The notes beneath the pieces were generated by a model, which was given only the letters and a program-made list of their open reading frames with translations, did not search any database and was not told where the DNA came from. The position numbers were made by a program, and so were the translations under genes. A stretch of DNA of 64,000 nt, taken from positions 124,001 through 188,000 of the forward strand of contig CAJYMC010000005.1 of NCBI GenBank assembly GCA_913775715.1. The letters are read 5' to 3'. Shown here in pieces: positions 32,628 through 42,337 of the stretch (position 1 is the stretch's first letter; each line of letters opens with the position of its first letter). The DNA comes from an uncultured Exiguobacterium sp. (lineage in GTDB: Bacteria > Bacillota > Bacilli > Exiguobacteriales > Exiguobacteriaceae).

Positions 32628-34958
32628 TCATGCACTTCCGTCCGATTGAAGCATTCTTACATATTGAAATAAATCTTCTTCTTTTAATGGGCGACTAAAA
32701 TAATAGCCTTGGAAATAGTCACATCCCTCTCGAGCAAGCCAGTCAGCTTGTTCAGCTGTTTCCACTCCTTCAATCAAGACCTCGATATCAAGATTATGTC
32801 CCAGTTGAATCATCGATTGGACGATTGCTTGCTGGTTCGTCTCTTCAAACAAGGAACTGATGAAAGAACGATCAATCTTTAACAACTGAATTGGCAATGA
32901 GCGAAGCTGTTTAAAAGAGGAATAACCGGTACCGAAGTCGTCTAATGAGACGCGAATCCCAAGTTGTTGCAGTCGAGCTAATTTTTCGTAAATTGCTGTC
33001 TCATACGATAAGGCGGCAGACTCCGTAATTTCGAGCTCGAGGTAGGCTGGGTTCATCCCTGTCTCAGCAAGGATTACCTCAACACGTTTCAGGAACTTTT
33101 GGCTTGCAAACTGAAGCGGTGAGACGTTGACGGCAATCGAGAACGACTCAGGCGTGACATCTTGCCATGCCACCCAGCGCAGGCAGGCAGTCCGTAACAC
33201 CCAGTCACCAAGGGCGTGAATCGCTCCAGTATTTTCAGCGACCGGAATGAATTCTGCTGGGGAGACGAAGCCAAGTTCATCGTGCGTCCAACGTGCTAAA
33301 ACTTCAACACCAGTCATTCGATCTGTAGCCACAGCAATTTTCGGTTGATAGACGAGCTCGAACGCTTCTGTTTCAAGTGCTTCAGTCATGAATTTTTCAA
33401 TCTGTACGGTTCGTAAAATATCATTTCGATTCTCAATCTTGAACTCCTTAATCGTATGTTGTGCTTCATTGAACGAAGCGTGCAGTGCTAGTTTTGCATA
33501 TTCGATCAACTCTTGTGCGATTGTCGTATCTTCCGGGTAATGGCTAATGCCAGCTCGCATCGTAAGCGTGATGACCGTTCCATCAATATCAAACGGTTGC
33601 GATAAGGCGGCGTAACATTTCTCGGCTTTCTGTGTCGCGAGTTGACTCCGTTCGTCGCTGAGGATGACGAGAAATTCGGACGAATCGAGTCGCGCTAGGA
33701 CGTCTTTTTCATGAATCACCGATTGCAATCGTTCTGCAATCTGAAGTAATAGGCTCTCTACACCTTGATGTCCGAGCATGTCACTGAGGAAACGCCAGCG
33801 ATCTACACTGAGTGCCAGACATGAAATCGGAATCGCTTGTTTGATTTGTTCTTCAATGAACAGGGAGACTTTGTTTCGATTCGGTAAATCCGTCAACCGA
33901 TCGTGAAAGGCGAGATACTCGAGCTGACGCTGAGATGATACTTGATCTGTAATGTTTCGGAAGAACCAAAGCGTCTGATTCAAGTTCTCTCCCTTGAGCG
34001 GATGATTGACGACTTCAAGAATACATTCGTCGACGTGTAGTATCTGACGCGTATGATCCGGAACATCAAGACATAGAGCAGCACTATGTTCCGTTAAGTA
34101 CAAATGACGCTCAGGAAAGAACTGATAGAATAGTGAATTTGCATATTGGATTGTTCCGTCGGGATTCGTCGTTACGACACCGTCTTCGGTTGATTCAAGA
34201 ATCGTCGCTTGGACGAGATCCCGCTTGCGTAGCTGGAGATCAAATAAAACAGAAGCGAAGAAGACGATGAACAAAAACAGAGTGACAACCGAAACAAGAG
34301 TCAAAAGCATTGTCGGTTCGATCACTCGATCACTCGTGAACGATGGAATCATACGGAATTTTAAACCAAGCATACCGACGTGATGCATTCCGAAAATTGC
34401 AATTCCCATGATGAAGGCAAAGAAAACTTTTGTCTGAATCATCATCTGTTGCTTCGCATATCGAGAGAAAAAGCCAATCCAGAGCGCAGTCCAAGAAGCG
34501 ATAATCGCAATCAAAATCGATAGCAAAACATATCCTAGGTGATATTGAAGCGTCATTCCTTGCAAAGCCGCAATCCCGACATAATGCATCCCCGCGATCG
34601 CACTTCCCATTAAAAAGCCACCGAGAACGAATGACTCACGGGACATCTGGCGTGAGACAAGATAAAATCCTAAAATACATCCAATCACCGCGATGATGAC
34701 GGACAGAAAGACGAGCGGGAATGAATAGGTCGCATCCTTCAAGGTGCCGTGTCCAAGCATCGCGACGAAGTGCATCGACCAGATGCCAAGACCTAAAATC
34801 GATCCACCGGCAATCAGCCAAACATGTTTTGAACGATTAGTTGCCGTTTTGACGCGACCAGCGAGCTCGATCGCGATGTAAGCGGATGTCGCTGCAATGA
34901 GATAAGACAACGTGATGAGTAAAAAGTCGGTATGAGAATGCATCGTGTGGGTTGGCAT
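32628..34958 (-). CDS. MHYT-PAS-GGDEF-EAL c-di-GMP phosphodiesterase
   Basis: 776 residues from ATG 34958 (GAGGTGA about 10 bases upstream; a GTG lies at 34973). Residues about 10-235 form a seven-helix MHYT sensor with repeated GMHYVG, GMHHVG and SMHFVAML motifs, thought to bind Cu or gas ligands. A PAS-like segment, a GGDEF domain and an EAL domain follow. The GGDEF signature is DSSEF, so cyclase activity is unlikely. The EAL domain keeps EVLARW, NVSPLQF, LEITES, DDFGTGYSS, KIDRSFI, EGVET and QGYYFSRP, so it should hydrolyse c-di-GMP. It would oppose the local cyclase at 43327 and lower signal to the Pel system. Confidence 0.9.
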   Translation of the reverse strand: MPTHTMHSHTDFLLITLSYLIAATSAYIAIELAGRVKTATNRSKHVWLIAGGSILGLGIWSMHFVAMLGHGTLKDATYSFPLVFLSVIIAVIGCILGFYLVSRQMSRESFVLGGFLMGSAIAGMHYVGIAALQGMTLQYHLGYVLLSILIAIIASWTALWIGFFSRYAKQQMMIQTKVFFAFIMGIAIFGMHHVGMLGLKFRMIPSFTSDRVIEPTMLLTLVSVVTLFLFIVFFASVLFDLQLRKRDLVQATILESTEDGVVTTNPDGTIQYANSLFYQFFPERHLYLTEHSAALCLDVPDHTRQILHVDECILEVVNHPLKGENLNQTLWFFRNITDQVSSQRQLEYLAFHDRLTDLPNRNKVSLFIEEQIKQAIPISCLALSVDRWRFLSDMLGHQGVESLLLQIAERLQSVIHEKDVLARLDSSEFLVILSDERSQLATQKAEKCYAALSQPFDIDGTVITLTMRAGISHYPEDTTIAQELIEYAKLALHASFNEAQHTIKEFKIENRNDILRTVQIEKFMTEALETEAFELVYQPKIAVATDRMTGVEVLARWTHDELGFVSPAEFIPVAENTGAIHALGDWVLRTACLRWVAWQDVTPESFSIAVNVSPLQFASQKFLKRVEVILAETGMNPAYLELEITESAALSYETAIYEKLARLQQLGIRVSLDDFGTGYSSFKQLRSLPIQLLKIDRSFISSLFEETNQQAIVQSMIQLGHNLDIEVLIEGVETAEQADWLAREGCDYFQGYYFSRPLKEEDLFQYVRMLQSDGSA

Positions 34959-35227
34959 GATGGACGAAGTCACCTCGACAGAGTGGAATGATTAATCGAA
35001 TAATAAAGATGTAATCTAGATACCCTTTTTTGATGGAGCGTATACATGTTCTAAAAATGTATAAATAAGCATCAAAATTTTGAGTGTTTTATCAAGCATT
35101 CATACAGGTGATGAGACGTTGATTATCCGAAGTATATTTATAGTTATGATGAAAGTGAGCTGACCGTGTAAACGATTCCATGATACGCTAGGGAACAGAA
35201 AAACCTGTTCAGAAAGAAGGAATTCCT

Positions 35228-35899
35228 ATGCATATTCTTGTCATTGACGATGAGGCGAGCATCCGGCATCTCGTCAAACTTCAACTTGAGCTCGATGGTC
35301 AAACGGTCGAGACGGCAGCGGACGGGGCAACGGCACTCGCATTGCAAGAGACAAAGACGTTTGATTTAATCGTTCTCGATTTGATGCTCCCGGATACGAC
35401 CGGCTTCGATTTGATTCCCAAGCTGCGGAAGACGACACCTGATTTACCAATCTTGATGCTGACAGCACGTGATCAAATGAACGATAAAATCATCGGTCTG
35501 CAGCTCGGAGCGGATGATTATATGACGAAACCGTTTAATGGAACAGAGCTCGTCTTACGTGTGAAAAATCTATTGAAACGCGTAAAGACGGTCGTACCAC
35601 CCATGCCTGTCGTGACGGATCCTTTCTTATCGGTTGATCCGGAAGAACGCGTTATCCGGCTCGACGGTCAACCATTGCCACTGACATACCGAGAGTATGC
35701 GTTGCTCGCGCTCTTCTTAGCGCATCCGAAACGGGTCTTTGAGCGTGACGAACTGCTTGAACAGGTCTGGGGCTTTGACTTCTCCGGTCAGACCCGTGCT
35801 GTTGATATCATGGTCCAGCGCTTACGGAAGAAACTCGGAGCGCAAGGGGAGCGGATCAAGACGATTTACGGTGTCGGTTACAAGTGGGTCGACGCATGA
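35228..35899 (+). CDS. OmpR/PhoB-family response regulator
   Basis: 223 residues. Receiver domain with acidic pair Asp7-Asp8, phospho-acceptor Asp51 (VLDLMLP), Thr79 and Lys101 (MTKPF), followed by a winged-helix domain (RVFERDELLEQVWGFD, VDIMVQRLRKKL, IKTIYGVGYKW). It is coupled to the kinase gene by an ATGA overlap (35896-35899). Given the UhpT and binding-protein genes downstream, it probably controls hexose-phosphate uptake through the direct repeats at 37304-37337. Staphylococcal HptR is an AraC-type regulator, so this is an analogous rather than identical arrangement. Confidence 0.92.
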   Translation: MHILVIDDEASIRHLVKLQLELDGQTVETAADGATALALQETKTFDLIVLDLMLPDTTGFDLIPKLRKTTPDLPILMLTARDQMNDKIIGLQLGADDYMTKPFNGTELVLRVKNLLKRVKTVVPPMPVVTDPFLSVDPEERVIRLDGQPLPLTYREYALLALFLAHPKRVFERDELLEQVWGFDFSGQTRAVDIMVQRLRKKLGAQGERIKTIYGVGYKWVDA

Positions 35900-37281
35900 A
35901 GCTACGTCAAGTGATCACGGAAAACTTCGTTTTGCTCCTCGTTCCGGCATTACTTGTCCTCTTCTTGATTCTTTATGCCTTCATCCAATCGAACCTGTAT
36001 GAGAACGCCGTCGAGTCTGTCCAAAAACTGAGTCGGGAAGCGGAACTCTATACAACAAACTACCTCGCAAGTGAAGAGACGGATTCGCTCGCTGATACGG
36101 CAGTCCCGATTGCTTCATACTTAGCAGACCGGTTCGACGCGCGCGTCCAGTTGTTCGGACCGAACGCGGAACTACTTGCCGATTCGGAGCGCGATCAATT
36201 GCCGCTTCTCGCAGGGGACATTGATCAAGCCTTAAAAGGAAAATCGAGTTATCTGTTCCTCAAAGAGACCGATGTTCCCGTACTGTTCTTCTCAAGCCCG
36301 CTGTATGGTGAGACAGACGTCATCGGGTCAGTCCGCTTTCTCGTCGATCTCCGGACGGAAGCGGAACTGCTTCGACAATTTACCTATGTCTTTACCGGTG
36401 TGTTTCTAATGTTGATCGTGATTGCCGTTTGGACAGCGCGGCGGATGGCGAAGACGTTAATTGGACCAATCGACGATTTACGTAGCGTCTCGCATGCCTT
36501 GACGAAAGGACATTATGCAAACGCCCTTCCAGCCTATCCATACGAAGAACTAAATCGACTGGCAGCGGACTTCTCGACGCTTGCTGACGCAATACAGTAC
36601 AACATCGGGCAACTGGAGCAACAACGAAACGACCAACAGACGTTCATTGATCACATTACCCATGAACTCCGGACGCCGATGACGGCGATCATGGGCTATG
36701 TCGAGTTGATCCCGAAACTACCGCCGGACGAAGCGGCACACTGTTATCACTACATCGAAGTCGAGAGCCAGCGCTTATTGCGACTCGTCTCACACAATCT
36801 TGAACAGGCGAAACAACAACGCAACGAACGCCACGCGACGTCGACGATGTTCGCACTCGATGCCTTGCTCGCAGACGCCTTATTCATCATGCAACTGCGA
36901 CTTGACGGACAAGGGATTCAAGTCGAACAAGATGTTCCTTCTATTTACGTGCTCGGACAACCGGATCAGACGAAACAAGTCTTGTTAAATCTTCTCGAGA
37001 ATGCCGTCAAATACAGTGACGCGATGACGGTGACGTTCTCAGTAGTCAGTACGGACACGAGCTTACAACTTCTCATGACAGATGACGGAATTGGTATGGA
37101 TCCAGCCGTCTTGACCGAATGGAAGGAGGAGCAACATAGTCTGACGACGGCGAGCGGGAATGGACTTGGTCTACCGCTTTGTCGGCGTTTGATGCAGGAA
37201 CAAGGCGGTGATTTTGCACTGGAAAGTGATGCGAGTGGCACACGTATCACACTCACCTTCCGATTAGCCGACCAAACATGA
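35896..37281 (+). CDS. Sensor histidine kinase, partner of the response regulator
   Basis: 461 residues from ATG 35896. Two membrane helices (about 8-30 and 164-181) flank an extracytoplasmic sensor region of about 130 residues; HAMP follows; HisKA has FIDHITHELRTP with His256; the ATPase domain has the N box NLLENAVKYSD, G1 DDGIGMD and G2 GNGLGLPLCRRL. All catalytic motifs are intact. It likely senses the ligand state of the binding protein at 38150, as in Hpt/Pgt systems (inference). Confidence 0.92.
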   Translation: MKLRQVITENFVLLLVPALLVLFLILYAFIQSNLYENAVESVQKLSREAELYTTNYLASEETDSLADTAVPIASYLADRFDARVQLFGPNAELLADSERDQLPLLAGDIDQALKGKSSYLFLKETDVPVLFFSSPLYGETDVIGSVRFLVDLRTEAELLRQFTYVFTGVFLMLIVIAVWTARRMAKTLIGPIDDLRSVSHALTKGHYANALPAYPYEELNRLAADFSTLADAIQYNIGQLEQQRNDQQTFIDHITHELRTPMTAIMGYVELIPKLPPDEAAHCYHYIEVESQRLLRLVSHNLEQAKQQRNERHATSTMFALDALLADALFIMQLRLDGQGIQVEQDVPSIYVLGQPDQTKQVLLNLLENAVKYSDAMTVTFSVVSTDTSLQLLMTDDGIGMDPAVLTEWKEEQHSLTTASGNGLGLPLCRRLMQEQGGDFALESDASGTRITLTFRLADQT

Positions 37282-37295
37282 TGTAATCGCTTACA
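37282..37295 (+). promoter_or_regulatory. cre site (CcpA binding)
   Basis: TGTAATCGCTTACA matches the consensus TGWAANCGNTNWCA at every position. It starts directly after the kinase stop codon and upstream of the accessory, binding-protein and uhpT genes, so glucose repression of this uptake operon is likely. Confidence 0.75.
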
Positions 37296-37303
37296 AATGA
37301 TAC

Positions 37304-37352
37304 ATTTACGAAACATTTCGACCGGATTTACGAAACAATTGCCCCGTAATCT
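37304..37352 (+). promoter_or_regulatory. Direct-repeat operator and promoter of the uptake genes
   Basis: ATTTACGAAACA occurs at 37304-37315 and 37326-37337, 22 bp apart (two helical turns), the usual spacing for OmpR-family dimers. A -10 like TAATCT lies at 37347-37352, so repeat 2 covers the -35 position, as for an activator-dependent promoter. Confidence 0.6.
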
Positions 37353-37376
37353 AAGAATCAAGCAAGGAGAGGAATC

Positions 37377-38153
37377 ATGAAAGTATCGACCATCGCCTAT
37401 CTCTTCCTGATGGGGGTCTTGTTTGCCCTCGGTCTTCTTTTGCTTCAGCAGACAGTCTTCGGACGCTTACATGTCCTCGATGGACCAAAACGACTGAATG
37501 CTTCCGATGACTCGCTGCCGACGGAGTTGACGTTACGTCACCGGGCATGGGGGGAGCAGACGGTAGAAGACGGAACGGAAGTCCAGCGCATCACGACGCT
37601 ATTGAAGCAAATGAAGACGGTGACAAACGGGACCTGTCCAGCAGATACTGCGACATTTAACGGGACGCTTCGTTTCTTAAACGGAACGATGTGGACGTTC
37701 TCGCTCGGGGAAAGAATGACACTGAATGGACAATGTGTTGCAAAACGTCCCAGCACCCAGACGACGACATTAAAAGCACGGTTCTTAAACGCTTACCACG
37801 AACCGGAACAGCTCGCGCGTCAGTTTGCTGAGGCGGAAGTCGTGACATGGTATGCAGCGGGACGGTCGCGTACTCTAACCGCACGCGAGCGTGAAGACGT
37901 CAAGCGTCGCCTGGTGCAAGCAGAGCCGATGACGGACTACGAAGAAGTCGGTCAGGCACTTGATGCGAGTCAGCGGCAGCCGCGCATTCTCAAGCTCCAG
38001 CGGTTCAAGAATGAGCAGAATACGCGTGCCAATCTGCTGAACATCACCGTATACGAGACGTTGTTTAGCGTCCAGTACATGGATGATGACAATGGGAACA
38101 CTTTCTATTTAAAAGGACAACTCCTGCCGACCGGGAAGGAGGCGAAACGATGA
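37377..38153 (+). CDS. Membrane-anchored accessory protein of the sugar-phosphate locus
   Basis: 258 residues; AAGGAGAGG before the ATG. One N-terminal membrane helix (about 5-27), then an extracytoplasmic part that includes two similar segments around TEVQRITTLLKQMKTV and REDVKRRLVQAEPM. No family recognised; the layout recalls YycH-type membrane-tethered modulators of kinases, but similarity is not established. Its stop overlaps the start of the binding-protein gene by 4 bp (ATGA), so the products are made together and may interact. Confidence 0.6.
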   Translation: MKVSTIAYLFLMGVLFALGLLLLQQTVFGRLHVLDGPKRLNASDDSLPTELTLRHRAWGEQTVEDGTEVQRITTLLKQMKTVTNGTCPADTATFNGTLRFLNGTMWTFSLGERMTLNGQCVAKRPSTQTTTLKARFLNAYHEPEQLARQFAEAEVVTWYAAGRSRTLTAREREDVKRRLVQAEPMTDYEEVGQALDASQRQPRILKLQRFKNEQNTRANLLNITVYETLFSVQYMDDDNGNTFYLKGQLLPTGKEAKR

Positions 38154-39139
38154 GAAAAGGAATGCTCTTCTTGCTGAGTATCATTTGTCTCATGAGCATT
38201 TGGATCGTCCGCAATAATGAACAGACGAAGCAGGGGACAGCCGCGCGGGAAACCGTTCCGCATTTGACGGCGTATGTCTCCGCGAAAGAGGATATCGGTC
38301 GCGCCTTGCTGTCGTCATATTGTGAGCAGGCGGGTTGTACGTATGAGTTCGTGCGTCTCTCGACAGAAGAACTCGTCCGGCGTGTAACGAAGGAAGCGGA
38401 TCATCCACGCGCTGACGTCATCATCGGCGGAACGTGGGATGCCCACCAGACGCTCAAACAACGCGGCTTGTCGACACCGTTCCCAAGCGACATGGATCAA
38501 GCAGAACTGCAGGATCCGGATCGCTACTGGATCGGCTATGAAGTCGAACGCTTAGCGATCGTCATCAATACAGACGTTTGGAACGAGCGGTTCGGGGCAG
38601 TAGCTTATCCGAAAACGCTCGCTGACTTGACGGCGAAGCGATATCAGAACGAGTTGATTTTGCCGGATCCGAACCATTCTGGTACCGGTGCGACGATCCT
38701 GCAAGCGGTCTTTGACGGATACGGAACGAAGGCGGAAGAGGTCTTACGCCAGCTAATCGAGCGAACACGACTATTCACGGCGAACGGCTTTGCACCGACG
38801 TCGTACGTCGCTAGTGGGGAAGCGATGCTTGGGGTCAACTTCATCGGGGATCAACAATCGCTGCGCGAAAAGTATTATCCGGTCAAAAGCATTCCGCTCG
38901 ATACGTACTCGATCAACGCGATTTCAAAGCTGAAAGGACGGACGCAACAAAAGCAGGCGAACGCCTTCATGCGTTTCGTGCTCTCAGCAGACGGTCAAGC
39001 GATCCTGCGGAAAGTCTCGTTCGGTACGCCGACCTATGCGATCGCGAAGACACAACCGATCCAGCAAAACGTTGGACAGGACATCGTCGCCGATTACCGA
39101 GATTATCTCCGTCGATTCAATCAGCTCCAGGACAAATGA
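38150..39139 (+). CDS. Extracellular substrate-binding protein (PgtC/HptA/AfuA-like)
   Basis: 329 residues. The N-terminal hydrophobic segment (about 3-21) lacks a lipobox and acts as a signal anchor. The fold is a type 2 periplasmic-binding protein of the iron/sugar-phosphate group: LTAYVSAKEDIGRALLSSY, ADVIIGGTWDAH, VNTDVW-like VINTDVW, LPDPNHSGTGATILQAVF, GVNFIGDQQSL and a C-terminal helix DIVADYRDYL. In HptARS and PgtABC such proteins detect sugar or glycerate phosphates and signal to a kinase instead of feeding an ABC transporter; no ABC genes are here, which supports the sensing role. Confidence 0.8.
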   Translation: MRKGMLFLLSIICLMSIWIVRNNEQTKQGTAARETVPHLTAYVSAKEDIGRALLSSYCEQAGCTYEFVRLSTEELVRRVTKEADHPRADVIIGGTWDAHQTLKQRGLSTPFPSDMDQAELQDPDRYWIGYEVERLAIVINTDVWNERFGAVAYPKTLADLTAKRYQNELILPDPNHSGTGATILQAVFDGYGTKAEEVLRQLIERTRLFTANGFAPTSYVASGEAMLGVNFIGDQQSLREKYYPVKSIPLDTYSINAISKLKGRTQQKQANAFMRFVLSADGQAILRKVSFGTPTYAIAKTQPIQQNVGQDIVADYRDYLRRFNQLQDK

Positions 39140-39174
39140 TGCGAAGACTCTGATTCAGATAGGGGAAATGGAAG

Positions 39175-40584
39175 ATGGGCTTCTTCAGCATCAAAAAATT
39201 GCCGAATGCCGGCATACCAATCGAAGTACAACGCAAACAATGGTTACAACAATTCTTAAAGGCCTTCTTAGTCGTCTTCTTCTCATATATGGCGATGTAT
39301 CTCATCCGGAACAACTTCAAGGCAGCGCAACCGCTCTTGAAAGAGGAACTCGGCTTTACGACGACTGAACTCGGATATATCGGTTTCGCCTTCTCGATTA
39401 CATACGGAATCGGGAAAACGTTACTCGGTTATTTCGTTGACGGGAAAAACACGAAACGTGTCATCTCGTTCTTATTGATCTTATCTTCTTTAATTGTCAC
39501 CGCGATGGGACTGTTGATGAGTGCCGGTGGAAGTCCGGTCGGTTTATTGATGGTTTTATGGGGGCTTAGTGGCTTTTTCCAATCGGTTGGGGGACCGTCG
39601 TCGTATTCGACGATTGCTCGCTGGACACCGTTTGAAAAACGCGGACGCTACCTCGGCTTCTGGAACGTTTCGCATAACATCGGTGGAGCGATTGCCGGGG
39701 GTCTCGCCCTTTGGGGAGCGAACGTCTTCTTTAACGGCAGTGTCGTCGGGATGTTCATCTTCCCAGCTGCGATCGCGCTCGTCATCGGGATCGTCGGTCT
39801 GTTCATCGGGAAGGATGATCCGGAGGAACTCGGGTGGAATCGGAGTGAGGAGATTTTCGAAGAACCGATCGAACCGGAAAATATCGCTGCTGAAAGTATG
39901 ACGAAATGGCAAATCTTCAAGACGTACGTCATCTCGAACCCGTGGATCTGGACGCTCTGTATCGCGAACGTTTTCGTCTACATCGTCCGAATCGGGATTG
40001 ATAACTGGGCGCCGCTCTATGTCACGGAACACCTACACTTCAGCACGGAGAGTGCGGTCAATACGATCTTCTTCTTTGAAATCGGTGCGTTATGCGGCAG
40101 TATGATTTGGGGCTACGTATCCGATTTACTCAAAGGACGACGGGCGCTCGTTGCAGCGATCTGTCTTTTGCTGACGGCTGTCGCGGTCCTCGGTTATCGT
40201 TACGGTACGAGTGAACTTATGATTTACGCGTCACTATTTGCACTCGGTGCGCTCATCTACGGACCACAGCTCTTGATCGGTGTCTCGGTCATCAGCTTCG
40301 CACCAAAACAAGCGACAACGGTCACGAACGGGATGGTCGGGACGTTCGGTTACTTGTTCGGTGATTCAATCGCAAAAGTCGGTCTAGCAAAAATCGCTGA
40401 CCCGGAAACGAACGGTCTAACAATCGGTTCCGTCACATTACACGGCTGGAGTGATACATTTATCATCTTTAATGCGGCGTTACTGTTCGGTTTGATCGCC
40501 CTCGCGATCGTTGCCGTCGTCGAGGAGAAAAAGATTCGTCGTCTTGGACTGCTGGAACGTCAAGCGGACAAATTAAGTTCATGA
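39175..40584 (+). CDS. uhpT: Hexose-6-phosphate:phosphate antiporter
   Basis: 469 residues, 12 membrane helices, organophosphate:Pi antiporter group of the major facilitator family. Near-identical motifs to UhpT along the chain: MYLIRNNFKAAQ, YGIGKTLLGYFVDGKNTKR, LSGFFQSVGGPSSYSTI, RGRYLGFWNVSHNIGGA, VRIGIDNWAPLYV and ALIYGPQLLIGV. It exchanges sugar phosphate for inorganic phosphate. GlpT is the alternative, but the central motifs follow UhpT. It ends the regulated operon and has a terminator. Confidence 0.85.
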   Translation: MGFFSIKKLPNAGIPIEVQRKQWLQQFLKAFLVVFFSYMAMYLIRNNFKAAQPLLKEELGFTTTELGYIGFAFSITYGIGKTLLGYFVDGKNTKRVISFLLILSSLIVTAMGLLMSAGGSPVGLLMVLWGLSGFFQSVGGPSSYSTIARWTPFEKRGRYLGFWNVSHNIGGAIAGGLALWGANVFFNGSVVGMFIFPAAIALVIGIVGLFIGKDDPEELGWNRSEEIFEEPIEPENIAAESMTKWQIFKTYVISNPWIWTLCIANVFVYIVRIGIDNWAPLYVTEHLHFSTESAVNTIFFFEIGALCGSMIWGYVSDLLKGRRALVAAICLLLTAVAVLGYRYGTSELMIYASLFALGALIYGPQLLIGVSVISFAPKQATTVTNGMVGTFGYLFGDSIAKVGLAKIADPETNGLTIGSVTLHGWSDTFIIFNAALLFGLIALAIVAVVEEKKIRRLGLLERQADKLSS

Positions 40585-40590
40585 ATCAGG

Positions 40591-40622
40591 CAGTCCCTTT
40601 CTAACAAGAGGGGCTGTTTTTG
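40591..40622 (+). terminator. Terminator of uhpT
   Basis: Stem CAGTCCCTTT / AAGAGGGGCTG followed by TTTTT. Confidence 0.75.
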
Positions 40623-40847
40623 TATGGTCCCGACGAGAAAATCAATATACGAAAGGTATGTTTTGGATTCGATTAGGGAATGAAAAAAAGAAGTAGAATG
40701 ACGACGTGAACGTGTCCATTTCTTGAAAGAAATAAGAGATCAGTGAATTATCAATCGCACAGTGCTCCGTTTTAGGTTTTTTCAGGACAAAGAGCGGCAA
40801 TAAAGAGAAGACGAAGTCGTGTAAACGAAAAAAAGGACGTGTGAACC

Positions 40848-42320
40848 ATGCTATATACGATCACTTCGACATTGCCGGCGCAACATGGGGGGCGCACAAA
40901 GTCGCTCCTCAGTCGAATCGCAATGATCGAAAAACACCTTGGCTATGCGACAACGATTCTTACGACCAATTATGATGCGGCATATGATCGCGTTGTCCAG
41001 TCGTTTCGGGACAAGAAGATTCTGAGCGAGACGACACAAATCGAGAATATCTACGAATGGCTCTCCGGAAATCGATTATATGAAGCTACGACACCGCTTG
41101 TGACTTCCCGGGAAATCGAAGGATTACGAGCTGTGCAGGTAGACACAGACACAGTTCGGTACTATGACGGGGACACATATGTCTTATACCGGAAGTATCA
41201 TGAAGCGAGTGATCAGCTATCATTTGAAGACTTCATGAGTCCTGCATCGAAGAAAAAAGTCGAACGTTGGCAATATAATGATAACGGTCGACTGCATCGC
41301 AAGATTCGATACTCACCAAAAACGCATAAAAAAATTCATGAACAATTCTATGATCAAGAAGGTCATATCTACTGCGAAAAACATTATGAGGAACAAAAAC
41401 GCAATAAATTGATTTCGGTTCAAACCTATGAACACGGACGTCCCGTCCAGACCTTTCAGACTGAAAAGGAATTATTTCTCTACTACTTCAATCATCGTTT
41501 GACGGATGGGGACATTGTCTTCAACGATGCGCGACTACTCGACTGGTCGTTACTCAACTGTCAGGCGCAGACGAAAAACGTCCTCGTGTTCCACAACTCC
41601 CATTTGGATTTGGATCAGCAACAAATCAAAAAATCTTACCAAACCGCGCTCGAAGGGGCGGATCGTGTAGCAAAATACCTCGTTTTGACGACGCATCAAA
41701 AAGACGAGATTCAAGCGCGTTTTCCGATACCGGATGATCAGTTCGCAGTCATTCCGCACTCGATCGAGCCGGTCAAGATCGACCGGACGCATGTAGAGGA
41801 TCAATTCTGTTTCATCGGGCGCTTTGGAAAACAAAAGCAACTCGAGCACTTGCTCCGTAGTTACGCAATCTTCAAACGATCAGGACATCCGACGAAGCTT
41901 GCGCTGTATGGCGCGGATGAGGATGGACAACTGGCGTTGATGAAGCAGATGATGTATTTACTGAATATCGAGGAAGATGTTCTCATCCACGACTTCACAT
42001 CGACACCGGACCAAGTCTTCGCGGCGTCCCGTGCGTCGTTATTGACGAGTCGCTTTGAAGGATTCGGACTAACCGTCATGGAAAGCATTAATGTCGGCTG
42101 TCCTGTCATTGCCTACGACGTTCGGTACGGACCGCGTGAAATCATCGAAGATGGTCAAAATGGTTATCTCGTCCCTGAAGGAGACGTCACGGGATTCGCA
42201 GAAAAGATGGCCAAAATCGTCGAACGACCACTTCCGCATGTGCGGACGAAACCTGAGTTATTTGAAACACAAGGTATCGAAAATTACCGCAACCTGATGA
42301 ACTGGCTGCATACTGAATGA
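40848..42320 (+). CDS. GT4 glycosyltransferase, TagE-like (teichoic acid glucosylation)
   Basis: 490 residues. The long N-terminal half has an insert with repeats of MORN-like character ([33 protein letters not shown]), as in TagE-type poly(glycerol-phosphate) alpha-glucosyltransferases. The C-terminal GT-B domain has [16 protein letters not shown] and the nucleotide-sugar site [20 protein letters not shown] with the E-x7-E pair. It likely transfers glucose from UDP-glucose to wall teichoic acid inside the cell. The UDP-glucose-making gtaB gene follows at 17 bases, a functional pairing. AAAAGGACG precedes the ATG. Confidence 0.8.
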   Translation: MLYTITSTLPAQHGGRTKSLLSRIAMIEKHLGYATTILTTNYDAAYDRVVQSFRDKKILSETTQIENIYEWLSGNRLYEATTPLVTSREIEGLRAVQVDTDTVRYYDGDTYVLYRKYHEASDQLSFEDFMSPASKKKVERWQYNDNGRLHRKIRYSPKTHKKIHEQFYDQEGHIYCEKHYEEQKRNKLISVQTYEHGRPVQTFQTEKELFLYYFNHRLTDGDIVFNDARLLDWSLLNCQAQTKNVLVFHNSHLDLDQQQIKKSYQTALEGADRVAKYLVLTTHQKDEIQARFPIPDDQFAVIPHSIEPVKIDRTHVEDQFCFIGRFGKQKQLEHLLRSYAIFKRSGHPTKLALYGADEDGQLALMKQMMYLLNIEEDVLIHDFTSTPDQVFAASRASLLTSRFEGFGLTVMESINVGCPVIAYDVRYGPREIIEDGQNGYLVPEGDVTGFAEKMAKIVERPLPHVRTKPELFETQGIENYRNLMNWLHTE

Positions 42321-42337
42321 TCGAAGGAGCGAATGTC

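Noticed and set aside
32628-34958. Calling the MHYT protein a diguanylate cyclase
   Set aside because: Its GGDEF motif is DSSEF, while all EAL catalytic motifs are kept; phosphodiesterase is the better call.
39556-40032. Acidic 158-residue open frame on the minus strand
   Set aside because: Antisense to uhpT; composition (Asp/Arg/Pro) is typical of a shadow frame and no ribosome site is present.
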